Positions 1 to 5,525 of a DNA stretch of 7,349 nucleotides are shown piece after piece; positions within the stretch are counted from its first letter, which is position 1, and each line of letters begins with the position of its first letter. The notes below the pieces were generated by a model. That model was not told the origin of the DNA, did no database searches, and saw only the letters and a program-made list of their open reading frames with translations. Source of the stretch: Nanobdellota archaeon (GTDB taxonomy: Archaea > Nanobdellota > Nanobdellia > Woesearchaeales > GW2011-AR9); the NCBI GenBank assembly GCA_018812355.1, contig JAHJDQ010000202.1, forward strand, positions 1 through 7,349, read 5' to 3'. The position numbers were made by a program, and so were the translations under genes.

Positions 1-132
1 AAGCAAGCTAAATTTTTAGGATTATTTAAAACAAAAATGCAGGTACAAGCACAAGTTGATGCAGAAAATGGAGAAGTTATTCAATCCAAGAAACCATGGT
101 GGGCATTTTTAGCAAGTGAATCAGAAGAATAA
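1..132 (+). CDS. C-terminal end of an unidentified protein (5' end outside window)
   Basis: Frame 1 is open from the window edge to a TAA at 130-132 and gives the last 43 residues of a protein. The segment contains QVDAENGEVIQSKKPWWAF and ends in an acidic SESEE tail. The stretch VDAENGEV resembles the VDaxTGeV signature of PepSY-type repeats, but too little is visible to assign a family. The double Trp after a basic pair suggests a packed or membrane-proximal end. A T-rich stretch follows at once, which supports a real gene end. Reading frame and stop are clear; function is unknown. Confidence 0.6.
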   Translation, partial: KQAKFLGLFKTKMQVQAQVDAENGEVIQSKKPWWAFLASESEE

Positions 133-168
133 ATCTTCTATTTTTCTTTGTTTTTTTAATTTTATTTA
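133..168 (+). terminator. T-rich archaeal-type terminator after the left-edge gene
   Basis: Directly after the stop at 132 the plus strand has several closely spaced T runs (TTTTT, then TTTTTTT, then TTTT, ending about 168) with no strong hairpin before them. Archaeal RNA polymerase terminates at such U-rich tracts without needing a stem-loop. The call rests on composition and position only. Confidence 0.5.
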
Positions 169-207
169 GCCCCCAATTCTGTTAATTAGTTTACAAGAAA
201 AAATTTG

Positions 208-293
208 GACGAAGCGTCAGCGCAGTCGTTTAGTCAATGTTATGAAGAGTCACGAAGTGATTATTGAGTTTTGTCTTTACCGACTAAACGAAG
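208..293. repeat. Palindromic intergenic element or small structured RNA
   Basis: TCGTTTAGTC at 226-235 is a perfect 10-bp inverted match to GACTAAACGA at 282-291. Inside it lies a 4-bp hairpin with a 3-base loop, TCAC-GAA-GTGA (250-260), and just outside it a similar one, GACG-AAG-CGTC (208-218). The hexamer ACGAAG occurs three times (209-214, 252-257, 288-293). The element is richer in G+C than the AT-rich flanks. Read on the minus strand, the 208-218 hairpin is followed by CAAA and six Ts (complement of 198-203), and a TATA-like AAAAATATAG lies upstream (complement of about 305-314). A minus-strand RNA of roughly 100 nt is therefore possible. It matches no RNA family I recognise. A mobile palindromic repeat is the main alternative. 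Confidence 0.5.
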
Positions 294-357
294 GCAACAA
301 CACACTATATTTTTAGGTACTTTGTCGTCGAGAAAATTAAATATAACTATCTATATA

Positions 358-385
358 CGAAAGAGAAAAATATATATTTTATCTT
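358..385 (-). terminator. T-rich stretch after the AbrB-PhoU gene
   Basis: On the minus strand, directly after the TAA at 388-386, the sequence runs through an AT palindrome (AAAATATATATTTT, 367-380) into TTTTTCTCTTTC. This is a plausible U-rich archaeal terminator for the minus-strand gene. In a region this AT-rich, chance occurrence cannot be excluded. Confidence 0.4.
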
Positions 386-1303
386 TTAAAAATGCTCATT
401 AATTTTTAATTTAAACAGATTATACAAATTATCATTTATTTTTCTCAGATGATATAATAAAGTCATCTCTTCAGGGTTTATATTCTTAAGATTGTTTAAC
501 GATTTTATCTTCTCATTTCTTTCCCAGCATTCTCTCTGGAAACTTATTAAATCACCTTTTTTGAAATTATAAAACAAATGATAAAATTTCTTAACAGATT
601 CATTTATTTCCTTATACAATTCTTCTAGTTCTTTCCTAAAAGTAATTTTTTCATGTCTAATCAAATCAACCGTCAAATCACCATAATTGTTTCCCAGTTC
701 TTTTATAACCTGTAAAATATTATAAACAATAGGTGTTTTCAAATATTCTTTGTAGCCTTTCTTATTCAAGACCCTGAAACAAAAATTAATAAAAATATCA
801 ATATCTAAATCCCTTCTTTTAATTCCTTTCAAAGCTTCTTTATCATTTTTGATAAGATCAATTAAACTATCTTCCGCCATAGAAATAGTTAACAGAAATA
901 TTCTTCTAAAAATATTCTCAAACTGGGTATCAGTAGTTTCAGTAATTTCACCAGCCACACAAAAATTAGTTCCCTGCTCAATTATTGCTAATCCAATTAA
1001 AGAATTTATTGTTTCTTGAGTAAAAACTAAGCTTTCTTGCTTTTTGAAAAGAATTTTAATTTTATCATAACCTCTAATATATGCTCCGCTCAAATACTCT
1101 TTAATTAATTCCTGATTAAGTTCTTCAATATCAATTTCAACTTCTTTCATCTCTAAATCTTTCATTGTAGAAAAAGTAATTGATTTTTCTTTTTCAAAAG
1201 TTAATAATTCATCTCCTGGTTTCAGATTATGCTGTTTAACCCATTTAGCAGGGAGAGAAGTAACTAAAGTTGAAGCCCCTAATCTAAATATTTTCCTTCT
1301 CAT
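386..1303 (-). CDS. AbrB-domain / PhoU-like regulatory protein
   Basis: The product has 305 residues. Residues 1-47 form a SpoVT/AbrB-type swapped-hairpin DNA-binding domain: MRRKIFRLGASTLVTSLPAK carries the RxxxxxGxSxxVxSLPxxW pattern, then W21, the hNLKPGDEL turn (26-33) and a closing beta strand. The rest is largely helical with PhoU-like character (for example DLIRHEK and a Leu/Lys-rich C-terminus). Archaeal proteins of this build and length are usually annotated as phosphate uptake or PhoU-like regulators. No Pst or Pit phosphate transporter is visible here, so the target is open. The start is the ATG at 1303-1301. A TATA box centred about 26 bases upstream leaves essentially no leader, so the mRNA is probably leaderless. 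The gene is divergent from the plus-strand transport block. Family is fairly certain; ligand and regulon are not. Confidence 0.85.
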   Translation of the reverse strand: MRRKIFRLGASTLVTSLPAKWVKQHNLKPGDELLTFEKEKSITFSTMKDLEMKEVEIDIEELNQELIKEYLSGAYIRGYDKIKILFKKQESLVFTQETINSLIGLAIIEQGTNFCVAGEITETTDTQFENIFRRIFLLTISMAEDSLIDLIKNDKEALKGIKRRDLDIDIFINFCFRVLNKKGYKEYLKTPIVYNILQVIKELGNNYGDLTVDLIRHEKITFRKELEELYKEINESVKKFYHLFYNFKKGDLISFQRECWERNEKIKSLNNLKNINPEEMTLLYHLRKINDNLYNLFKLKINEHF

Positions 1304-1325
1304 GAATCAAATGAGTTAATTAAAG

Positions 1326-1340
1326 TATTTAAACATTTGG
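1326..1340 (-). promoter_or_regulatory. BRE/TATA promoter of the AbrB-PhoU gene (leaderless)
   Basis: Read on the minus strand, CCAAATG (complement of 1334-1340) is followed directly by TTTAAATA (complement of 1326-1333), a textbook BRE plus TATA pair. With archaeal TATA-to-start spacing of about 25 bases from the box centre, transcription would begin near 1304, next to the ATG at 1303. No Shine-Dalgarno sequence precedes that ATG, as expected for a leaderless message. Confidence 0.65.
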
Positions 1341-1341
1341 A

Positions 1342-1353
1342 TTGTACATACAA
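1342..1353. promoter_or_regulatory. Short palindrome TTGTA-CA-TACAA, possible operator
   Basis: TTGTACATACAA is a 5-2-5 dyad with a TGTACA core. It sits immediately upstream of the BRE of the minus-strand gene, where an archaeal activator or repressor dimer could bind. It is a single 12-bp copy in AT-rich sequence, so the call rests on position and symmetry only. Confidence 0.3.
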
Positions 1354-1390
1354 GTTTATATTTTTTACCTGAGTATAGTGTTTTTAATTT

Positions 1391-1420
1391 GTTTATACAA
1401 TACTTTAAAAGGATATATAT
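1391..1420 (+). promoter_or_regulatory. Candidate promoter of the plus-strand transport block
   Basis: Three TATA-like sequences lie in tandem: TTTATACA (1392-1399 region), TTTAAAAG (1404-1411) and ATATATAT (1413-1420). With about 25 bases from box to start, transcription would begin between about 1420 and 1445. That leaves a leader of roughly 25-50 bases before the ATG at 1471, in line with a Shine-Dalgarno sequence being present. Which box is used cannot be decided by eye. AATACTTTAA (1399-1408) is the mirror copy of 1320-1329, which overlaps the TATA box of the divergent gene. Confidence 0.45.
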
Positions 1421-1460
1421 TAAAGTTCAATTAGGAAATTATAAAATTAAAATAAAAAAA

Positions 1461-1465
1461 GGTGA
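1461..1465 (+). promoter_or_regulatory. Shine-Dalgarno GGTGA that fixes the start at 1471
   Basis: GGTGA lies five bases before ATG 1471. The in-frame GTG at 1462 is part of this Shine-Dalgarno sequence, so it is not a likely start codon. The same GGTGA plus five-base spacing recurs before the ATG at 4316. Confidence 0.7.
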
Positions 1466-1470
1466 ATGAT

Positions 1471-2067
1471 ATGGCAAATAGATATGCGGATTTTCCAAAG
1501 GATGTAGAAGAAACTTTAGGTCATTGTGGAGCGATGAAAAAATATTTTGATGATGCTATTGCTGATTTAGAAAAATTGGGAAATGACTTGAATCAGAAAG
1601 ACTTTTTAGATAGATTGAAAAGAAAAGACTTTTTTAAAGAAGCAAAAAGGAATTTAACCAGGGCCAATAGAACCGGATTGAGAGTTAATCGTTCTTTTAA
1701 CAAAGTTAAGGAAACTATGGAAAAGATTAGTAAAGATGAGGAAGTTTATGAAGGAAATAAGAAGGAGTTAGCAGAATTTCAAAGATTAATCGCTTCTGAT
1801 GACGCTTTCTTAACTAGAGAGACATCTTATTTTGTAGGTAAGCTGGGAGATGATATTGACACATTAGGAATTCAGTTAGGATTACTTAAAAAAGAAAAAC
1901 AAAGCCCCTTAGTAGTATTAACTTTTTTAGAAAAATTGGTAACGGCGATTAAAGATGTCATCGCAGAGTCTGGAGATAAAGTGGGATTAATGCCTTTTAT
2001 GGCCGGTTTAAAGAATAATTTACTGTCACTAGCTATAAAGATCAAAGAGTTGGACTTTGAGGATTAA
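1471..2067 (+). CDS. Unrecognised soluble helical protein, 198 aa
   Basis: I do not recognise a family. The chosen ATG follows GGTGA with a five-base gap; a GTG nine bases upstream would add three residues but overlaps that ribosome binding site. The sequence is rich in Lys, Glu, Asp and Leu and looks almost entirely alpha-helical. A strongly charged central part (about residues 40-105) has coiled-coil-like spacing (KVKETMEKISKDEEVYEGNK). A more apolar C-terminal third (about 145-195) could be amphipathic helices. There is no signal peptide and no clear membrane segment, so it is probably cytosolic. It is the first gene of the plus-strand block and sits opposite the AbrB-PhoU gene. A structural or regulatory partner of the membrane proteins downstream is possible but is only a guess from position. 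Confidence 0.8.
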   Translation: MANRYADFPKDVEETLGHCGAMKKYFDDAIADLEKLGNDLNQKDFLDRLKRKDFFKEAKRNLTRANRTGLRVNRSFNKVKETMEKISKDEEVYEGNKKELAEFQRLIASDDAFLTRETSYFVGKLGDDIDTLGIQLGLLKKEKQSPLVVLTFLEKLVTAIKDVIAESGDKVGLMPFMAGLKNNLLSLAIKIKELDFED

Positions 2068-2092
2068 TATTTTATAAAATTAAAATTAGAAA

Positions 2093-2437
2093 ATGATTTT
2101 ATCAAAAAGAGGAAGATGGACTGCACTAAAAGTAGTAATTTTAGTAGGGGTATTATTAGCAGTAGGAATAATATTTTATCTTAAAACAGATACCGTTCCT
2201 GAAAAAAACGCAGAAAGCCAAGAAGCACTAATAGAAATGAAAAATTTATATGGCAATTGTTCCCCTACTGTTGCAAAAGAAACAACTTTTGAGTCTGATA
2301 TTGTTCAGGAAGAAACAGTTGAGGAAAAAGAAGATACAAAAAATGAATTTATAGAAGAGATTGAGCGTTGCAAAAAATCAAGTCATCTGGCAGTTTGTGC
2401 AGCCAATGGCTGTAAATGGAATGGAGAAAGTAGTTAA
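2093..2437 (+). CDS. Single-pass membrane protein with cysteine-containing outer tail, 114 aa
   Basis: A short basic N-terminus (KRGR) is followed by one hydrophobic helix at about residues 12-30, then a soluble tail. Positive-inside topology puts the tail outside the cell. The tail has an acidic Glu/Lys/Thr-rich linker (about 60-90) and four cysteines: C56, C93, C102 and C107. The last three form a compact C-x8-C-x4-C-x-W end (ERCKKSSHLAVCAANGCKWN), which suggests a small disulfide-stabilised module. There is no lipobox before the helix end, so it is an anchor and not a lipoprotein signal. No clear Shine-Dalgarno precedes the ATG; the gap to the upstream gene is 25 bases and contains TTTATAAAA. 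Function and family are unknown. Confidence 0.75.
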   Translation: MILSKRGRWTALKVVILVGVLLAVGIIFYLKTDTVPEKNAESQEALIEMKNLYGNCSPTVAKETTFESDIVQEETVEEKEDTKNEFIEEIERCKKSSHLAVCAANGCKWNGESS

Positions 2438-2457
2438 AAAAAAGAGGATAAAGAAGA

Positions 2458-3453
2458 ATGTTTATTGGATTAGTTTTATTATTACTGGGTTTGGCAATTT
2501 TATTAATCTGGAAAGGGTCAGACTGGATCACTGATTCTTTAGTTCCCGTAGCTAATAAGTTAGGTACAAGTTATATTGCCATAACTACTTTATTAGTTTC
2601 TTTTATTCTGAGTATTCCAGAACTTTTTACAGTGCTTTATTCTGGTCTTGCCGGCCATTTTAACATTGGGTTAGGAGTTATTATCGGTTCGGTAATGATC
2701 AATATAGGATTAACCACTGGATTGAGTGCTACACTAAAACCTTTAACAGTTGAAAAACCAGTAGCAATACGAGATGGAATTTTTCTGATCATTGCTGCTG
2801 CGATAGTTTTAATGTTTGGGATGGATTTAAATTACAGCCGTTCAGAAGGATTTGTGTTATTGTTATTATTTATTCCCTATGCTTTAAATGTTTGGTCTTT
2901 TGAAAAATGGAGGCCGCACAAAGAGCAAAAAGAAAAAGTAGAAAATATCAAGAAAAGTTTAAGCGTGATTGGTCATTCTTCTTTTCTTAAATTCAAGCCC
3001 TCTTTATTAACTTTTTTCTTAGGAGCAGCCATTCTTGTTAGCGGTTCATTTTTATTTTCTTTTTCTTTAGTTAATTTGAGCGGAGCATTGCCTCTACCTG
3101 AGATTTTAGTTGGATTAATCTTTGGAGCTATCGGTACAGGAATACCTAACATTACTGCGGCTATTCAAGGCACAAGAAAAGGATACAAAGATGCAGCCAT
3201 AACCGAAACTTTTGGTTCAAATATGTTTACTTTATTAGTTACTTTAGGAATTATTACTGTTTTACAGCCATTTTTTATTGCTGGAAAACTACTTTATTTT
3301 GACTTAACTTGGATGATTATAATTCATGTGTTGATGCTTGCTTTTATCTTTAAAGGTTATCATTATCGGGAAGAATCTTTAACGAGATATGAAGGAGTGG
3401 CTTTAGTTTTATTATATTTAGCTATAATAATTATGAATGTGATTATGTTTTGA
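2458..3453 (+). CDS. CaCA-family cation exchanger A (Na+/Ca2+ exchanger-like), atypical second repeat
   Basis: The product is a 331-residue polytopic membrane protein with about ten hydrophobic helices and a hydrophilic loop at about 148-180, matching the length and two-repeat layout of prokaryotic sodium/calcium exchangers. Alpha repeat 1 has SIPE (E55) and GSVMINIGLTTGLS (N82). The E-to-N spacing of 27 equals that of E54/N81 in the Methanocaldococcus exchanger NCX_Mj. Alpha repeat 2 has GTGIPN (226-231) and GSNMFT (253-258), so the usual Glu is N231 and the ligand 27 residues later is T258. Repeat 1 also lacks the usual GT before SxPE. The fold is clear, but ion choice and coupling may be altered; a calcium role should not be assumed. 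AGAGGA lies nine to ten bases before the ATG. The gene is spaced 20 bases from the preceding gene and 9 bases from the next. Confidence 0.85.
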   Translation: MFIGLVLLLLGLAILLIWKGSDWITDSLVPVANKLGTSYIAITTLLVSFILSIPELFTVLYSGLAGHFNIGLGVIIGSVMINIGLTTGLSATLKPLTVEKPVAIRDGIFLIIAAAIVLMFGMDLNYSRSEGFVLLLLFIPYALNVWSFEKWRPHKEQKEKVENIKKSLSVIGHSSFLKFKPSLLTFFLGAAILVSGSFLFSFSLVNLSGALPLPEILVGLIFGAIGTGIPNITAAIQGTRKGYKDAAITETFGSNMFTLLVTLGIITVLQPFFIAGKLLYFDLTWMIIIHVLMLAFIFKGYHYREESLTRYEGVALVLLYLAIIIMNVIMF

Positions 3454-3462
3454 CATTAAAAA

Positions 3463-3750
3463 ATGAATTTATCTAATTCCAAACAGGACAGTATAAAAGA
3501 AGTATACCGGTTAGCTAAAGAAGGTGAAATTGTAAAAGCCAAAAGGATAATAAGAAAAATTCTTGATAATGGAAAGAGGGATAGGCAGAAACTGGATTCT
3601 CATTTAAAAATTTATTATCAAAAATTAAATGAATCTCTTGAAATTGATGATGATAGAACTTTTGAATATAAAGTTGCTGCTGCTTTAGACATATTACAAA
3701 ATAGGATAAATACAGATTTAAAAAAAAGAAAGCAAAGAGGAGTTAAATGA
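3463..3750 (+). CDS. Small helical protein, copy 1 of a tandem paralogous pair, 95 aa
   Basis: This is a soluble, charged, helical protein of no family I recognise. It aligns along most of its length with the next gene. Shared blocks are a first helix with EG..........AK..I...LD, a QKL block, KL.E.L.ID, and F.Y..A.A.D.LQ near the C-terminus. Relative to copy 2 it lacks about three residues between the QKL and KL.E.L blocks and has a more basic tail (KKRKQRGVK). The N-terminal half (AKEGEIVKAKRIIRKIL) has the look of a TPR-like helix pair. It starts nine bases after exchanger A with no obvious Shine-Dalgarno sequence, so translational coupling is possible. Confidence 0.75.
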   Translation: MNLSNSKQDSIKEVYRLAKEGEIVKAKRIIRKILDNGKRDRQKLDSHLKIYYQKLNESLEIDDDRTFEYKVAAALDILQNRINTDLKKRKQRGVK

Positions 3751-3813
3751 GAATAATGATTAAAGACATTTAACAATAATGGTGTTATATTTTAAAATAA
3801 GAGGTAATCAAAA

Positions 3814-4107
3814 ATGGTACATGTTGGAAAAGAATGTTTGACAAAAGCTTATCAATTGAGTACTGAAGGTAAGCTGGAAGAAGCAAAGAAAGTTATTAAA
3901 GATATGCTCGATGACGAACGGGAAGAAGGACAAAAATTAAATGAGGTTGTTTATAAGTTAAAAGAATACCAGAATAAACTTCATGAACTTCTTAACATAG
4001 ACAATGAAAAAGATTTTCAGTACCATATTGCAGTCGCAGAAGACTTGTTACAAAAAGCCTTGGAAATGATGGGAAATCTTCTGGAAGAAATGGAAAAGGA
4101 AGAATGA
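3814..4107 (+). CDS. Small helical protein, copy 2 of a tandem paralogous pair, 97 aa
   Basis: This is a diverged paralogue of the preceding gene, with the same order of blocks: TEGKLEEAKKVIKDMLDD, GQKL, NKLHELLNID, FQYHIAVAEDLLQ. It differs at the C-terminus, which is acidic (LLEEMEKEE) where copy 1 is basic, so the two could pair through opposite charges. GAGGT lies eight bases before the ATG. The 63-base gap before it is the largest in the plus-strand block and contains the TATA-like TTATATTTTAAAAT (3785-3798), so a separate internal promoter is possible, although that box lies close to the start codon. Probably cytosolic; function unknown. Confidence 0.78.
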   Translation: MVHVGKECLTKAYQLSTEGKLEEAKKVIKDMLDDEREEGQKLNEVVYKLKEYQNKLHELLNIDNEKDFQYHIAVAEDLLQKALEMMGNLLEEMEKEE

Positions 4108-4126
4108 ACTGGGAGTTAATTAGAAA

Positions 4127-4288
4127 ATGAGTAAGAAAAAACCTAAAAAAGATAAGAAATGTGAAGAAGTAATTGAGGCGTTAAGAAAAGAAGGCCATGG
4201 TATTATTTCTGCTCAGGAATTAATAGATGCAGGAATCCCTAGAAAGAAAAAGAGGAAGAAGAAAAGAATAGAGAGTGAAAAACAATAA
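4127..4288 (+). CDS. Tiny lysine/arginine-rich protein, 53 aa
   Basis: The frame opens at ATG 4127 and closes at TAA 4286-4288. It starts MSKKKPKKDKK and ends with a very basic run, RKKKRKKKR, plus IESEKQ. Between the basic ends lies a short folded-looking core, CEEVIEALRKEG followed by ISAQELIDAGIP, reminiscent of one helix-turn-helix unit. Both ends are suited to binding RNA or DNA, or to lying on a negatively charged membrane face. GGAG lies 11 bases upstream. The gene fits a 19-base gap after copy 2, uses normal codons for the region and has no competing frame on either strand, which argues for a real gene. No family recognised. Confidence 0.6.
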   Translation: MSKKKPKKDKKCEEVIEALRKEGHGIISAQELIDAGIPRKKKRKKKRIESEKQ

Positions 4289-4304
4289 AATCTTAGCAAA
4301 ATTT

Positions 4305-4310
4305 GGGTGA
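4305..4310 (+). promoter_or_regulatory. Shine-Dalgarno GGGTGA that fixes the start at 4316
   Basis: GGGTGA ends five bases before ATG 4316. The in-frame GTG at 4307 is inside this ribosome binding site and would add only M-I-P, so the ATG is preferred. It is the same arrangement as at 1461-1471. Confidence 0.7.
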
Positions 4311-4315
4311 TTCCG

Positions 4316-4519
4316 ATGGAAAAAATAAATAAAAATTTTAAGATACTCATGTTAATTAGTGCGGGTTACATTTTAGTTTATTCTCTGATCACTCTTTATC
4401 TTTGGAATATTGGATTTAACATTGCCCACTTTTACCAGACTTTGTATATTACTGGAATCCCTTTTTTCATAATCGCGATTTGCTTTATTTTTATTTTTAT
4501 TCTGCTGAAGAAAATATAG
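4316..4519 (+). CDS. Two-TM membrane miniprotein, 67 aa
   Basis: A short charged N-terminus (MEKINKNFK) is followed by two hydrophobic helices, about residues 12-33 and 46-64, joined by a short loop with aromatic residues (NIAHFYQTLY). It ends in KKI. Both termini carry lysines, so both are expected inside the cell, giving a helical hairpin. Such small hairpins often act as subunits or regulators of larger transporters. The position 22 bases before exchanger B fits that idea but does not prove it. No family recognised. The start is set by GGGTGA five bases upstream. Confidence 0.68.
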   Translation: MEKINKNFKILMLISAGYILVYSLITLYLWNIGFNIAHFYQTLYITGIPFFIIAICFIFIFILLKKI

Positions 4520-4541
4520 GATAAAACATAAACAACATAAA

Positions 4542-5525
4542 ATGATAAACTCTACTGTTATCGAAGTATCAATCCTTTTATTAGGTTGTTTAGGATTGTG
4601 GTTTGGTTCTGGAATCATTATTAAATACGCGATGGAGATTATAAAGAAATTTCACATCAGTGGAGAATTCATTGGCTTAACTTTGCTTTCTATTGGGACA
4701 ACATTGCCGGAAATGGCTACCCACATAATTGCCAGTATTGACATTTTAAAAGATCCGCAGCACATGATAACTTTAAGCGGCATTGCTTTAGGAACAAACT
4801 TCGGAAGTAATATTATTCAAATTACGGCTATCCTCGGATTAATCGGTTTATTAATAACCGTAAAAACTGACAAGAAAATCCAGAATTTTGATTATCCAAT
4901 CATGCTGGGGGCAATCTTTTTAGTCTTCCTTATTTCTCTGGATGGCAGAATCTCAAGAATTGAGGGTGTATTTCTAGCCTTACTTTATTTGATTTATCTT
5001 GGGTATTTGATCAAAAAAGAAAAAATACGGAAAAAGATTGCTGATAACAACAAACACTTATCTCATTTGTTTTTATATGTATTTTTTATAGCGATTGGAA
5101 TTGCGGTTCTGATTTATAGTGCCGATTTAGTTATTGATAATGCCGTTCTGCTTTCTGACCACTTAAAGATTAGCGGGACATTTATTGGAAGTTTAATTAT
5201 TGGTGTAAGCACCGCTTTACCCGAATTAGCAGTAGTGTTAAGAGGAATTATGAAAAAAGCAACTGCCATCTCATTAGGAACTTTAGTTGGCAGCAATATT
5301 ACCAACCCTTTATGGGGCGTTGGGATTGGAGCAATTATTTCAGGGTATCATGTGAGCAAAGTCATTAATTTTTTTGACTTGCCTTTTTGGTTTTTCTCCA
5401 GCTTACTAATTTGGATCTTTTTCTTTAAAGGGAAGAAATTGTTTAAGTGGGAAGCAATAGCCTGTATTATGATCTATCTTCTTTATGTAGGATTGAAGAT
5501 AATGTTTTTTACCAAGAGTGCATAA
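4542..5525 (+). CDS. CaCA-family cation exchanger B, both glutamates present
   Basis: The product is a 327-residue polytopic membrane protein with the two-repeat CaCA layout and a basic cytosolic loop at about 158-172 (KKEKIRKKIADNN). Alpha repeat 1 has GTTLPE (52-57, E57) and GSNIIQ (88-93). Alpha repeat 2 has STALPE (223-228, E228) and GSNITN (250-255). E228 to N255 is the standard 27 residues. In repeat 1 the spacing is 36, a nine-residue insertion between about 66 and 81, and Gln (Q93) replaces the usual Asn. Both core glutamates are kept, so cation exchange (Na+ or H+ against Ca2+ or a similar ion) is likely; the exact ion is unknown. It is a distant paralogue of exchanger A, not a recent copy. 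No clear Shine-Dalgarno is visible, and the permease gene follows with no gap (TAA then ATG). Confidence 0.87.
   Translation: MINSTVIEVSILLLGCLGLWFGSGIIIKYAMEIIKKFHISGEFIGLTLLSIGTTLPEMATHIIASIDILKDPQHMITLSGIALGTNFGSNIIQITAILGLIGLLITVKTDKKIQNFDYPIMLGAIFLVFLISLDGRISRIEGVFLALLYLIYLGYLIKKEKIRKKIADNNKHLSHLFLYVFFIAIGIAVLIYSADLVIDNAVLLSDHLKISGTFIGSLIIGVSTALPELAVVLRGIMKKATAISLGTLVGSNITNPLWGVGIGAIISGYHVSKVINFFDLPFWFFSSLLIWIFFFKGKKLFKWEAIACIMIYLLYVGLKIMFFTKSA

Noticed and set aside
205..330. C/D box guide RNA or tRNA in the left spacer
   Set aside because: A CTGA is present on the minus strand (220-217) but no matching RTGATGA box C was found, and the stems do not form a tRNA cloverleaf.
367..380. Perfect 14-bp palindrome AAAATATATATTTT
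   Set aside because: It is made only of A and T in AT-rich spacer, so it is easily explained by composition. It is kept only as part of the possible terminator.
1299..1315. CTCAT...ATGAG inverted repeat over the start codon of the AbrB-PhoU gene
   Set aside because: Five-base arms are too short to stand out from chance, and the left arm is part of coding sequence.
2349..2531. Open frame of 60 codons on the minus strand
   Set aside because: It overlaps the end of the cysteine-tail gene and the start of exchanger A, which both have clear coding character. The antisense frame has no promoter or family signal.
4373..4618. Open frame of 81 codons on the minus strand
   Set aside because: It is antisense to the 67-residue membrane protein and the start of exchanger B. 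Its composition is that expected from reversing hydrophobic codons.
5114..5305. Open frame of 63 codons on the minus strand
   Set aside because: It lies wholly inside exchanger B, opposite its conserved second repeat, with no sign of its own expression.
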